Shown one piece after another: positions 25,128 to 33,469 of a stretch of 64,000 nt of DNA. Origin of the DNA: VXNE01 sp963665455 (lineage in GTDB: Bacteria; Pseudomonadota; Gammaproteobacteria; Pseudomonadales; Azotimanducaceae); assembly GCA_963665455.1 (NCBI GenBank), contig OY762279.1, forward strand, positions 62,001 to 126,000. The letters are read 5' to 3'. Below the pieces are notes generated by a model. That model was not told the origin of the DNA and made no database searches. It saw only the letters and a list, made by a program, of their open reading frames with translations. The stretch's first letter is position 1; every line of letters starts with the position of its first letter. A program made the position numbers and the translations under genes.

Positions 25128-26447
25128 TCACTCTTCGTCCCGGAGCGCTTCGACCGCGTTCAGGCGCCAGATGCGCCGGGCCGGGACGAGCACGGCGACC
25201 TGTATGGCAACGAACATCGTCACCGTCGCGACCACCGCTGCCGCGGGGTCGAAGCGAGGGATCAGCGCGTCCGGCAGGCTGAGCCTGCCGAGCATGTCCT
25301 CCATGCCCTCCAGGATCGCGCCGAGGGGGATGCCCTGGACGGAGAGGGCGGCCACGAGCGCCGCGGCGACGGCCACGCCGAGCGCCGCGCCGAGGAGGCC
25401 CATCCAGAGCCCCTCGAACTGCACCATCCGGAAGATCGCGCCGGGGGGCATGCCGATGGCCTTCAGCATGCCGAACTCGGCCGTGCGTTCGTACACGGTC
25501 ATGACGAACGTGTTCACCACCATGAAGGCCAGGATGACGACCAGGATGACGTAGATGACGTATGCGCCGCCGAGCTTCATGACGACGAACTGCTCGAGCT
25601 CCGGCTGCACCTCCTGCCACGGATGCACGCGCACGGCGCCGGTGGCCGCGGCGCTCGCGGCATTTTGGACCGAAGGGCCGACCTCCGCGGCGAAATCGCG
25701 CGCAGCGCCGGCGTCCCGAGTCAGGACGGCGATGGTGTGAGCCTCGTCCTGGAGACCGAATGCCTCGGAGAAGTCGTCGAAGTGCACCATCATGAGGCTG
25801 CGGTCGAGCTCGGGGTTGCCGGACTCGAAGAGCCCGACGAGGGTGACCGCCGTCGCGGCGACGCCGCCCTCCTTCTCGGTCCCGAGCACGATGATGTCGC
25901 CCCCCACCTCCGCGCCGAGGTTGCGGGCGAGCACGCTGCCGAGCAGGCCCTCGCCGGTTCGCTCGAGCGGCCGCCCGCCGGGCAGGGTGTCCTTCGCGAG
26001 CGTCGCAAACTCGACCGCGGGGTCGATGCCCATGACCTGGGCGCCGAAGCTCGTCTCTCCGGCTTCCGCGTCCGCGGACACCAGCGCGAAGCCCGTGCCC
26101 CGCGGCGCCACGGCCACGACGGCCGGGTGGCGGGCGAGCGTCTCGGTCACCGCGGCGAGGCCCCCGACCGTGTAGCGCATCCGGGGATCGTCCAGGTACT
26201 CGGCATGCTGCACTTGCGCGTGGCCGCTCAACTGCTCGGTCGCGAGCTCAATCGTTGTGTCGAAGGCGCCCACGGCGATCGAGCGATGCATCACGATGAA
26301 GAACACGGCGAATCCCACGCCGCCCGCGGTGAGCCAGGTGCGTCGGCGCACCCGCCAGATGTTGCGCCAGGCCATCGTGACGAGCGTGCCGCCGACGGCG
26401 GGACCCGTGCTTTTCGAGACGGCGGGAGAAAGGGTCAGTTCGGACAT
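25128..26447 (-). CDS. FtsX-type ABC permease B
   Basis: A 439-residue paralogue with N-terminal MSELTLSPAVSKSTG, GGTLVTMAWRNIWRVRRRTW, GHAQVQHAEYLDDPRMRYTV and EFGMLKAIGMPPGAIFRMVQ. N-terminal tag and periplasmic domain are nearly those of permeases C and D. The stop is one base before permease C. One transmembrane helix at the N-terminus and three at the C-terminus surround a long periplasmic MacB-like domain. The close match of these tandem genes suggests gene amplification by unequal crossing over. Confidence 0.9.
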   Translation of the reverse strand: MSELTLSPAVSKSTGPAVGGTLVTMAWRNIWRVRRRTWLTAGGVGFAVFFIVMHRSIAVGAFDTTIELATEQLSGHAQVQHAEYLDDPRMRYTVGGLAAVTETLARHPAVVAVAPRGTGFALVSADAEAGETSFGAQVMGIDPAVEFATLAKDTLPGGRPLERTGEGLLGSVLARNLGAEVGGDIIVLGTEKEGGVAATAVTLVGLFESGNPELDRSLMMVHFDDFSEAFGLQDEAHTIAVLTRDAGAARDFAAEVGPSVQNAASAAATGAVRVHPWQEVQPELEQFVVMKLGGAYVIYVILVVILAFMVVNTFVMTVYERTAEFGMLKAIGMPPGAIFRMVQFEGLWMGLLGAALGVAVAAALVAALSVQGIPLGAILEGMEDMLGRLSLPDALIPRFDPAAAVVATVTMFVAIQVAVLVPARRIWRLNAVEALRDEE

Positions 26448-26448
26448 C

Positions 26449-27756
26449 TCATTCCACCTCGCGCAGGGCCGCTACGGGACGGATCCGACGCAGTCGCAGG
26501 GAGACCAGGAACGCTGCCAACGACGTCAGGACGCCGAGGACTGCCGGGGCCAGCGTCAACGCGGGCGCATCGAGGACCATGTGGAGCCGCTCGGGGATGA
26601 GCATCCGGTTGCCCAGCATCTCCTCGGCGTCCTGCGGGATGCCGATCCCTTGGGCGCCGATGGTCGAAACGACGAGGACGGCGACGCCGACGCCGATGGC
26701 CGTGCCGATGGCCCACATGCACAAGGCCTCCACCTGCAGCATGGCCATGATGGAGCTCGGCCGCATGCCGACGGCGAGCAGCATGCCGAACTCGCGGGTC
26801 CGTTCGAGCACGGTCATGACCAGCGCGTTCACGACCACGAAGGCGACGACGATCACGAGCGTCCAGAGCAGGATGACGCCCCCGCCAGCGTCCAGCTGGA
26901 TGCTCTCCTCAACCTCCGGCATGAGTTCGGCCCAGGGACGCACGTGCGCGGCGTCCGCCAGCCCGGTGGCCGCTAGCGCGCCGCTGACCTCCTCGACCAT
27001 GGCCTCGATGGCGGGCATCGACTCCGTGAACAGGACGATGCGGTGGGCGTCGTCGCCGAGTTCGAACGCTTCCTGCACGACGGGCAGGCGCACCTGCAGC
27101 AGCATCCGGTCGAACTCCGTAAGGCCCGACCGGAAGATCCCGCCGACCCGGACGGCCAGCGCGGCGACGCCCCCCTCCCGCGTCGAACCGAGCACGACGA
27201 GCTCGTCCCCTACGGAGATACCGAGGTTGCGGGCCAGCCTGGCGCCGACGAACGCATCGTCCGAGCCGGTGAGGTAGGTGCCATCGACCAGGCTGCCGGG
27301 CAGCCTGGAAACACCCTGCTCACCCTCGGGATCGACGCCGACGACAATGGCGCCGAAGCTCCGTTCCTCGCCGTCTCCCCGGTCGGCGGAGATCAGGGCG
27401 AAGGACTCCGCCCGCGGCGTGGCGGCGACGACGCCCGGCAGGTCGGCGAGTCGTCGCGTCAGCTCCGTGACGCCGGCCACGGTGTAACGCAGCCGGGGAT
27501 CGTCGAGGTACCGGGGATCCTGGACCTGGGCATGTCCGCTGTCCATGCGGGCGGCGAGGTCGCGGATGTCGTCGTACATGCCCGCCTGGACCGACATGAA
27601 CAGCACGATGAGCCACATCGAGAAAGCCATGCCGCCGGCCGTGAGCCACGTGCGGCGCGGGTTGCGCCAAAGGTTGCGCCACGCGACCAGAAAGAACAAA
27701 CCGCGCTGCCGGCCGCTCCGTTGGGCAGCCGCCGGAGCGAGCGCGGTGTCGGCCAT
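26449..27756 (-). CDS. FtsX-type ABC permease A
   Basis: A 435-residue permease that opens MADTALAPAAAQ and then VAWRNLWRNPRRTWLTAGGM. It has GHAQVQDPRYLDDPRLRYTV and the coupling loop REFGMLLAVGMRPSSIMAML. It is less similar to B, C and D than they are to each other but shares the GHAQVQ and DPR signatures, so it is an older paralogue. The start ATG overlaps the LolA-like gene stop (TGATG). An upstream continuation of the frame has no similarity and is rejected. Confidence 0.9.
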   Translation of the reverse strand: MADTALAPAAAQRSGRQRGLFFLVAWRNLWRNPRRTWLTAGGMAFSMWLIVLFMSVQAGMYDDIRDLAARMDSGHAQVQDPRYLDDPRLRYTVAGVTELTRRLADLPGVVAATPRAESFALISADRGDGEERSFGAIVVGVDPEGEQGVSRLPGSLVDGTYLTGSDDAFVGARLARNLGISVGDELVVLGSTREGGVAALAVRVGGIFRSGLTEFDRMLLQVRLPVVQEAFELGDDAHRIVLFTESMPAIEAMVEEVSGALAATGLADAAHVRPWAELMPEVEESIQLDAGGGVILLWTLVIVVAFVVVNALVMTVLERTREFGMLLAVGMRPSSIMAMLQVEALCMWAIGTAIGVGVAVLVVSTIGAQGIGIPQDAEEMLGNRMLIPERLHMVLDAPALTLAPAVLGVLTSLAAFLVSLRLRRIRPVAALREVE

Positions 27757-28526
27757 CAGCTCGCGCCGGACTTCAGGGCGAACACCGTGAACGTGCGGTC
27801 GGGCAACTCGATGTCGAAGTCGGCGGACGTGATGACGATCTCCGTCCAGTGGTCCGGCTCGTCGAGTTTCTCCATGCGCATGCGCGTCGGTACGACGCGG
27901 CCGCCGATCTCTTGGATCTCCAAGGTCCGCATGCGCTTGAGCTCCTCCATGCCTTGGTCGTAGAAGGCCTGCTCGAGCATCACGTAGTCGTCGCGGATGA
28001 CCCAGATTTCCTTGCCCCAGACGATGGGGGCGTCGTCGTGGGGGATGGCCTCGACGGTGTAGATCGTGTGGCCGTCCTCCTCGCGGGTCTCGGCGATGCG
28101 CAGGTTGTAGTGCTGCAGCAGGTTGTCGGCCCGCGACAGGTCGTCGTAGGAGAAGTCGGAACCGGCCCAACTCTGCGACCGCATGCTATAGGGCAGCCGG
28201 ATCGTGCGATTCAGCTTCGGCGTATACGTCCACATCTTCTCGCCCTGCTTGAGCAGGGCATTGCCGGCGTCCTTGGGCGGCGCCGTGAAGCGCATGAGCG
28301 CGTCTTCGCGTCCCCGGCTCCAAGACACCATGGACGACGACCGCTCCCAGTCGGGACGGTGGACGGTCATCGACATTTCCTGGTACGAGGACTCGTCGCC
28401 CCGGACCAGGTCGAGGGCGCCGGCGACGAGTGCGTACGCGTCCAGCTCCTCGGCCTGCGGGCCGGCGGCGGCAAGTGCCGTGAGCAAGGCGGCGAGCAGC
28501 GGGGCGGTGCAACGTGGCGTCTTCAC
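27756..28526 (-). CDS. LolA-like outer-membrane lipoprotein-sorting protein
   Basis: A roughly 256-residue periplasmic protein with signal peptide (APLLAALLTALAAAGPQA). It has the features of the LolA-like family found next to FtsX permeases: DALMRFTAPPKDAG, LKQGEKMWTYTPKLNRTIRLP, SQSWAGSDFSYDDLSRADNL and a late GGRVVPTRMRM. These proteins are thought to carry lipid or lipoprotein cargo across the periplasm. I choose the GTG at 28526; a TTG at 28535 is possible. It is the first gene of the operon and overlaps permease A. With the ATPase, permeases and barrel protein it makes a complete inner-to-outer membrane path. Confidence 0.88.
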   Translation of the reverse strand: MKTPRCTAPLLAALLTALAAAGPQAEELDAYALVAGALDLVRGDESSYQEMSMTVHRPDWERSSSMVSWSRGREDALMRFTAPPKDAGNALLKQGEKMWTYTPKLNRTIRLPYSMRSQSWAGSDFSYDDLSRADNLLQHYNLRIAETREEDGHTIYTVEAIPHDDAPIVWGKEIWVIRDDYVMLEQAFYDQGMEELKRMRTLEIQEIGGRVVPTRMRMEKLDEPDHWTEIVITSADFDIELPDRTFTVFALKSGAS

Positions 28527-28681
28527 AGCGTGCAATTAGACACCTTCGGAGGGAGGTCCGTAAACCGGACGGATAGTGGGATAGCGCAACGCGGCGATGC
28601 GGGCGCCGAGGAATCTGACGTGCGTCCCGGTGTCCCGGCCGGGAGTAAAATGTTCGTTCGCGCAGCCACGAGAGATCGGTC

Positions 28682-29083
28682 ATGGGCAGAATCTCGGTTC
28701 AGGCCACCATCGGCACCGAGGACACGACCGATCCCGTGATCGCGTGCGAAGCCCTGGTCGATACTGGTGCCGCCTACCTGACGCTGCCGAGGGCCTGGCG
28801 ACCGCGCCTCGGCGAGCTGACAACGCTCGATACCGTGGAGCTCGACACTGGGGACCAGCCCACGATCACTGGGGAGATCTGCGGCCCGGTGTTGCTTCGC
28901 TTCGGCGGCTTTCGGCCCGTCTGGACCGAGGTGCTGTTTATCGACCTGGAACCGACCCACGGCCGATACGAGCCGCTGATCGGCTACATTCCGCTTGAGC
29001 AGGCCCAGGCGGTGGTCGATCTCGCCGGCCACCGCCTTGCCAAGGTCGAGCACGTAGACCTCAAGCGCGCTTCTCGGGCTTGA
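28682..29083 (+). CDS. Retropepsin-like aspartic protease domain protein
   Basis: A 133-residue single-domain product. The A-L-V-D-T-G-A-A motif near residue 24 is the catalytic aspartate loop of clan AA proteases, followed by YLTLPRAWRP. The second half has the hydrophobic LIGYIPLEQAQAVVDL that normally forms the core and flap-side strand. Such small proteins act as homodimers; many bacterial members are of unknown function. It is divergent from the Lol-like operon with a 155-base gap, so both may share a control region. It is followed by a methyltransferase gene after 70 bases. Confidence 0.8.
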   Translation: MGRISVQATIGTEDTTDPVIACEALVDTGAAYLTLPRAWRPRLGELTTLDTVELDTGDQPTITGEICGPVLLRFGGFRPVWTEVLFIDLEPTHGRYEPLIGYIPLEQAQAVVDLAGHRLAKVEHVDLKRASRA

Positions 29084-29153
29084 CGACCCCGGCCGAGAAC
29101 GCCTCCGCTGCCCATACAATTCCCGGTGCGCATTTCCCGCCGCCGGAGCCGCC

Positions 29154-29960
29154 ATGGACATCGACACCTACTACACCGACCACTGGAAGCACATCGAGGA
29201 GGAGCGCATCGCCCGCTACGAACGCATGTTCGAGTGGCGGGACGGACAGGCGGCGCTGCTCGCGCCGGCGGCGGTCAGGGCGGGGCATCGCGTGCTCGAC
29301 TTCGGCTCCGGTCCCGGCTTCATGGCGCTGGCGCTCGCGGACATGGTGGGCGGGTCGGGCCGCGTGGACGGCGTGGACATCAACGCCCGCTTCGTGGCCG
29401 ATGCGACGGCTCGTGCGAAGGGGCGGGAGAACGTCTCCTTCCACCAAGTGACGGGGGTCGAACTCCCGCTCTCCGACGGCGCCGTGGACCGCGTACTCTG
29501 CAAGAACGTGCTGGAGTATGTCCCCGACGTAGATGCGACCCTGGCCGAACTCCGCCGCGTCCTCGCGCCGGGCGGACGCATGCACATCATCGACAGCGAT
29601 TGGGGCTTCGTCATCGTGGAGCCCTGGGGCAAGGAGAACGTCGAGCGCTACTTCGCCGCGGCGTCGGTCGCGTTCAAGGAGCCGCACATCGGACGCAAGG
29701 CCCAAGGGCTGCTGGTCCGGCACGGCTTCGCGGACGTTGAAGTGCACATCCTGGCCTTCGCCGATACCCAGGGCCGGTCGCTCCCCATGATCCGCAACAT
29801 GCGTTCCTACATCGACGCGGCGCTCGCGGCCGGAGGGGAGAACGCGCTGTCCGGCGACGAGGCGGACGCGCTCTTGGCCGAGGCGGAACGGGCGGTCGGC
29901 GAGGGGACGTTTCTGTTCTCGCTGCCGCAGTTCCTCGTCACGGGAACCAAGGGAAGGTGA
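29154..29960 (+). CDS. Class I SAM-dependent methyltransferase
   Basis: A 268-residue protein with the SAM-binding motif VLDFGSGPGFMALALADM near residue 48, the acidic post-I residue in VDGVDINARF, motif III-like PLSDGAVDRVLCKNVLEYV and LRRVLAPGGRMHIID. The architecture matches ubiquinone/menaquinone-type or small-molecule methyltransferases of the Methyltransf_11 family. The substrate is unknown. The N-terminal segment (YYTDHWKHIEEERI) is a helix that often closes the SAM pocket. No operon partner is obvious. Confidence 0.88.
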   Translation: MDIDTYYTDHWKHIEEERIARYERMFEWRDGQAALLAPAAVRAGHRVLDFGSGPGFMALALADMVGGSGRVDGVDINARFVADATARAKGRENVSFHQVTGVELPLSDGAVDRVLCKNVLEYVPDVDATLAELRRVLAPGGRMHIIDSDWGFVIVEPWGKENVERYFAAASVAFKEPHIGRKAQGLLVRHGFADVEVHILAFADTQGRSLPMIRNMRSYIDAALAAGGENALSGDEADALLAEAERAVGEGTFLFSLPQFLVTGTKGR

Positions 29961-30035
29961 CGGGGGGCAAGCGGACAGGTCGTTGGCTTCGCCGACCGAC
30001 CGTGTCCCGAGGGGCGCGCCCGGATGAGCGGCGTT

Positions 30036-30389
30036 TCAGGCTTGGTGTGCTTCGCAGATCGCGCAGTCGCATGCAGGATGACAGAAGTTCCGTTGGCGTC
30101 CGAGTTCTGCGCGATGCTCCGCTCGATATCGAAGGACGGCGTTCCTTCGGTCGTCGTAGGCGAGGGCCTCGAAGTGGGGGATTTTCCGTTTCTCGGGGTA
30201 TGGTCGGAGCATCCAGGCCGTGTGAATCTCCGTCTCGGCCAGTTCGTAGCGGGCCAACACGCGGGAGATGTCTTGGTCGGCCGTCTGCCACCGCCAAATG
30301 GGGATCGAGAGTCCGGCCAGCACGAAGTGAGTCGTGTCGGGAGGCGTCGCGCCGACCGTCCCGGATTCGTCGAGATAACAGAGGTACAA
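30036..30389 (-). pseudogene. Truncated DUF3800 protein
   Basis: The frame reads LYLCYLDESGTVG followed by HFVLAGLSIPIWRWQTADQD and YELAETEIHTAWML, the conserved start of DUF3800, whose D-E-S residues form an RNase-H-like acidic centre. It ends after about 117 residues in a Cys/His-rich tail, less than half the usual length. The start is a TTG at 30389, or an ATG at 30479 if the preceding unmatched residues are kept. DUF3800 genes are common in mobile and defence-rich regions. This one looks like a remnant, but a shortened functional form is possible. Confidence 0.6.
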
Positions 30390-30586
30390 GTCGATGCGGC
30401 CGGTGCGGAGGTTGGGACGTCTGGGTTTTGGAGCCGTAGCTCCCAAAGCGAGTCGCTCAGCAACTCTCCACAGACGCAACCGAGACCCTACGCTGGCAGT
30501 GTCTCACTTGTCAAACACGGTGTGCGATCCGGCTTCTGGATGCTAACGGGTCCCGGACCCCTGTCTGCGAGGTGGGATATCCGCGT

Positions 30587-33334
30587 TCACCCCGTGTACA
30601 GCAACCCGCTCGCGATGCCCGCCATCGTCGCCCGCAGCGCTTGCGCGACCTGCTCGTCCTCGCCCTCCCGCAGCCGTGCGAGGAGCTCCGCCTGCAACAG
30701 GTGCAGGGGATCGAGATAGGTGTCGCGGATGTCGATCGAATCGCGCGCTATGGGTTGGCTGGCCAGGAACTCGGATTCGCCCGTCAGGGCGAGCAGGTCG
30801 TCCTTCAGCACGGCCAGCCGTTCGCGCACGATCTCGTGCACGTCGCGGTGGTCCTTGGGGGTCAGCCGGTTCGCGTAGAAGTCCGCGAGTTCGATGTCGG
30901 TCTTCGCGAGCAGTGCCTCCAGGGTGTTCATCTGCATGCTGAAGAACGGCCAGTCCATCATGGAAGCGAAGGCGTCGTCCGCCGCGTCCTCCGGTGGGTC
31001 GTGGTGTAGTGCATGCAGGGCGGCGTCGCTCCCCAGCCAGGCCGGCAGGATCAGGCGCACCTGGGTCCACGCGAACACCCAGGACACGGCGCTCAGGGCG
31101 GCGATGTCGGGCGGGGCGTGCCGATGGTCCGACCGGCCGCCGATCGTCAACGCGGTGAGTTCCTCCTCCGGCGTGATTTCGCGGAAGTAGTCGACGAAGC
31201 CGGGGGTGTCGGCGACGAGTTCGCGATAGTCTTCGAAGGCCTTCTCGGCAAGGTCGTTCATCGCTTCGCGCTGCTCCGATGTCGGTGGCGCCGGCGGGTC
31301 TAGGCTCGCTTCGATGGTGCCGATCAGGTAGCGCATCAGGGTGTCCCGGGCGAGGGCGGAGTCGCCGAGCTTGAAGCGTATGGCTTCGCCGGGCTCCGTG
31401 ACCCGCAGCCGCCCCGAGATGCAGCCCGGCGGCTGCGACAGGATGGCCGCCCGGGCGGTCTCCCGGCTCCGTCCGACGGCACCGCCCCGCCCGTGGAAAA
31501 GAACGAGTTCCACGCCGTGGCGGCGCGTCACCTCCGTGAGTTGTTCCTTCGCCTGGAACTGACGCCACGCGGAGGCGAGTTGGCCGGCGTTCTTGGCCGA
31601 GTCCGCATAGCCGATCAGCACCCGCTGTTCGCCTTTTGTTTCGAGGGGCAAGCCCCTCGCGCTGCCTTTCCTTGCGAGGGGCAAGCCCCTCGCGCTCCCC
31701 GGCTGAGGGCTCTCGACGTAGTCGCGGTACCACGGGATGGACAGTAGCTCGTCCACGGCGCCGGCGACGCGGTCGAGGTCGCTCAGGGTCTCGAACTGGG
31801 GCGTGATGGGCAGGTTCGCCGTCACGCCGCATTCCTGAAGCAGCAATACGGCAGCCAACACGTCGGTGGGCGAGCGCGCCTCGGAGACGATGTAGTGTCC
31901 GATGCCGGCGCCGTTCAGCTCGGCGATGACGTGGCAGGTGTCGAGCACCTCCCGTGCGCCAGGGGTGGCCGGCCAGTCTTCGGGGAAGAGCGGCCGGCGG
32001 TTGCCGAGTTCGCTGAGCAGGAACTCCAGGCGCTCGGCCTCGGTCCAGTGGGCGTAGCTGCCGCTCGGCCCGATGTGGAGAAACTCGGTGATTTCGTCCA
32101 GCACGGCGGTGTGCCGCGCGGCGTTTTGCCGGATGTCCAGGGACACCAGCGTCACCCCGAAGGCGTGCACGCGCCGCAGGGTGTCCCGGAGCGGCCCGTT
32201 GGCGATGACGGGCATCCCGCTGTCGCACAGGGAGCGGTAGCATAGGCGCAGGGGCTCCACGAGTTCTTCGTCGGTGAAGTAGACGTGTTCCGCCGGCGCG
32301 GGATCGAGCCCCTCGGCCCAGTCCCGCGTGCGGGAAAGGCGCTCGCGCACCGTCTTCAGCAGCGCCCGGTAGGGTTCCGGATCGTCCCCGACGCGGTTGC
32401 GCAGCGCTCCGTTGCACTCCTTCATGGAGAGGTCCGCCTGCAACGCCTCCACGTCGCGCAGATAGAGGTCCGCCGCCATCCAGCGCGCGAGCATGAGCAC
32501 TTCGCGGGTGACCGCGGCCGTCACGTCGGGATTGCCGTCCCGGTCGCCGCCCATCCACGAGGCGATTTGTACGGGCGCCACGTCGATGGGCAGCGCCGGC
32601 AGGTTGCGCCGGGCCAGGGCGTCGTCGATGTCCCGCAGGCACGCGGGCACGGCCTCCCAAAGCGAGTTTTCGACCACCGCGAAGCCCCACTTCGCCTCGT
32701 CTTGCGGCGATGGGCGTTCGCGGCGGATCTCGTCGGTGTGCCAAGCCTCGGCGATCAGCCGCTCGAGGCGCCGCTCGCTCGGCTGCGATCGCTTCAGTTC
32801 GGCGGCGATCGCGTCGTACTTCAGCACCAGCGTGCGCCGCAGGATTTCGGTCGGATGGGGCGTGAGGACGGATTCGATGCGCAGGCCGCCGAGGGCGTCG
32901 GCCACCCCCTCCGGCGATAGGCGGTCGAACAGATTGGCCCAAGCCGTCTGCGCGTCCTCTTTGAGATTCCGCACCTGGTGGTCCTGCTCGGCGATGTTGG
33001 CGAGGTTCAGGAACTGGTTGAACGCCCGGGTGACGTCGATGACCTCGTAGCTCGGGATGTCCTCCAGATAGCGGTAGAGGTCGAACCACGCGCCCTGGTT
33101 GCGCGCCGCCTTGGCGAGGGCGCGAATGGTCTCGATCCGGTCGAGGAAGTCGTGCCCCCGGTCCTCCTCGATCACGCGGCCGAGGAGGCGGCCGAGCATG
33201 CGCACGGTGTTCCAGAAGCCGGGGGCCTCGCGGCGTTCGGTGCTGGGGGCGGGGGCCTGCGGCGTTGCGGCGGGCGCTGGCTCGCTCATCCCGGGCTGTA
33301 CGACGGCGTCGAGGATCAGGGTTTCGTCGGACAT
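30587..33334 (-). CDS. ppc: Phosphoenolpyruvate carboxylase, atypical
   Basis: A 915-residue PEP carboxylase that forms oxaloacetate from PEP and bicarbonate. It has the catalytic His motif LTPHPTEILRR, the GGDRDGNPDV motif, the FHGRGGAVGR loop, LSQPPG and WVFAWTQVRLILPAWLG. The loop after GRGGAVGR reads SRET instead of the usual GG. GSRPAKR-like sequence is replaced by GGRSDHR. The C-terminus reads LLYTG instead of the usual NTG. In E. coli the Asn of that NTG (N881) helps bind the feedback inhibitor aspartate, so regulation is likely altered. The gene also contains two in-frame 33-base palindromic repeats near residues 550-575. ATG at 33334 has a GGAAGGG ribosome site. Confidence 0.93.
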   Translation of the reverse strand: MSDETLILDAVVQPGMSEPAPAATPQAPAPSTERREAPGFWNTVRMLGRLLGRVIEEDRGHDFLDRIETIRALAKAARNQGAWFDLYRYLEDIPSYEVIDVTRAFNQFLNLANIAEQDHQVRNLKEDAQTAWANLFDRLSPEGVADALGGLRIESVLTPHPTEILRRTLVLKYDAIAAELKRSQPSERRLERLIAEAWHTDEIRRERPSPQDEAKWGFAVVENSLWEAVPACLRDIDDALARRNLPALPIDVAPVQIASWMGGDRDGNPDVTAAVTREVLMLARWMAADLYLRDVEALQADLSMKECNGALRNRVGDDPEPYRALLKTVRERLSRTRDWAEGLDPAPAEHVYFTDEELVEPLRLCYRSLCDSGMPVIANGPLRDTLRRVHAFGVTLVSLDIRQNAARHTAVLDEITEFLHIGPSGSYAHWTEAERLEFLLSELGNRRPLFPEDWPATPGAREVLDTCHVIAELNGAGIGHYIVSEARSPTDVLAAVLLLQECGVTANLPITPQFETLSDLDRVAGAVDELLSIPWYRDYVESPQPGSARGLPLARKGSARGLPLETKGEQRVLIGYADSAKNAGQLASAWRQFQAKEQLTEVTRRHGVELVLFHGRGGAVGRSRETARAAILSQPPGCISGRLRVTEPGEAIRFKLGDSALARDTLMRYLIGTIEASLDPPAPPTSEQREAMNDLAEKAFEDYRELVADTPGFVDYFREITPEEELTALTIGGRSDHRHAPPDIAALSAVSWVFAWTQVRLILPAWLGSDAALHALHHDPPEDAADDAFASMMDWPFFSMQMNTLEALLAKTDIELADFYANRLTPKDHRDVHEIVRERLAVLKDDLLALTGESEFLASQPIARDSIDIRDTYLDPLHLLQAELLARLREGEDEQVAQALRATMAGIASGLLYTG
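31640..31700. repeat. Two tandem 33-bp palindromic repeats inside ppc
   Basis: CGAGGGGC-AA-GCCCCTCG occurs at 31642-31659 and again at 31675-31692, exactly 33 bases apart, each followed by CGCT. In the protein this adds an 11-residue repeat (ARGLPLARKGS, then ARGLPLETKGE) between ESPQPG and the conserved RVLIGYADSAKNAG. The repeat matches an element inside the FtsX permease D gene. Confidence 0.8.
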
Positions 33335-33469
33335 CACCGGCCCTTCCGCTGGCACGACTCGCAAAGGTGCGAAATACTAACCGTTGCCGACGCGTCGCGT
33401 TGGACGTGGCGGCGCACGTCGCCGCGCGACTTGGCGGCAACCACCCGAAGCCATCTCGAGGAGCGTGCA

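Noticed and set aside
27757..28170. Upstream extension of permease A into the LolA-like gene
   Set aside because: The extra residues are the shifted reading of the LolA-like gene. The start at 27756 gives the normal permease N-terminus.
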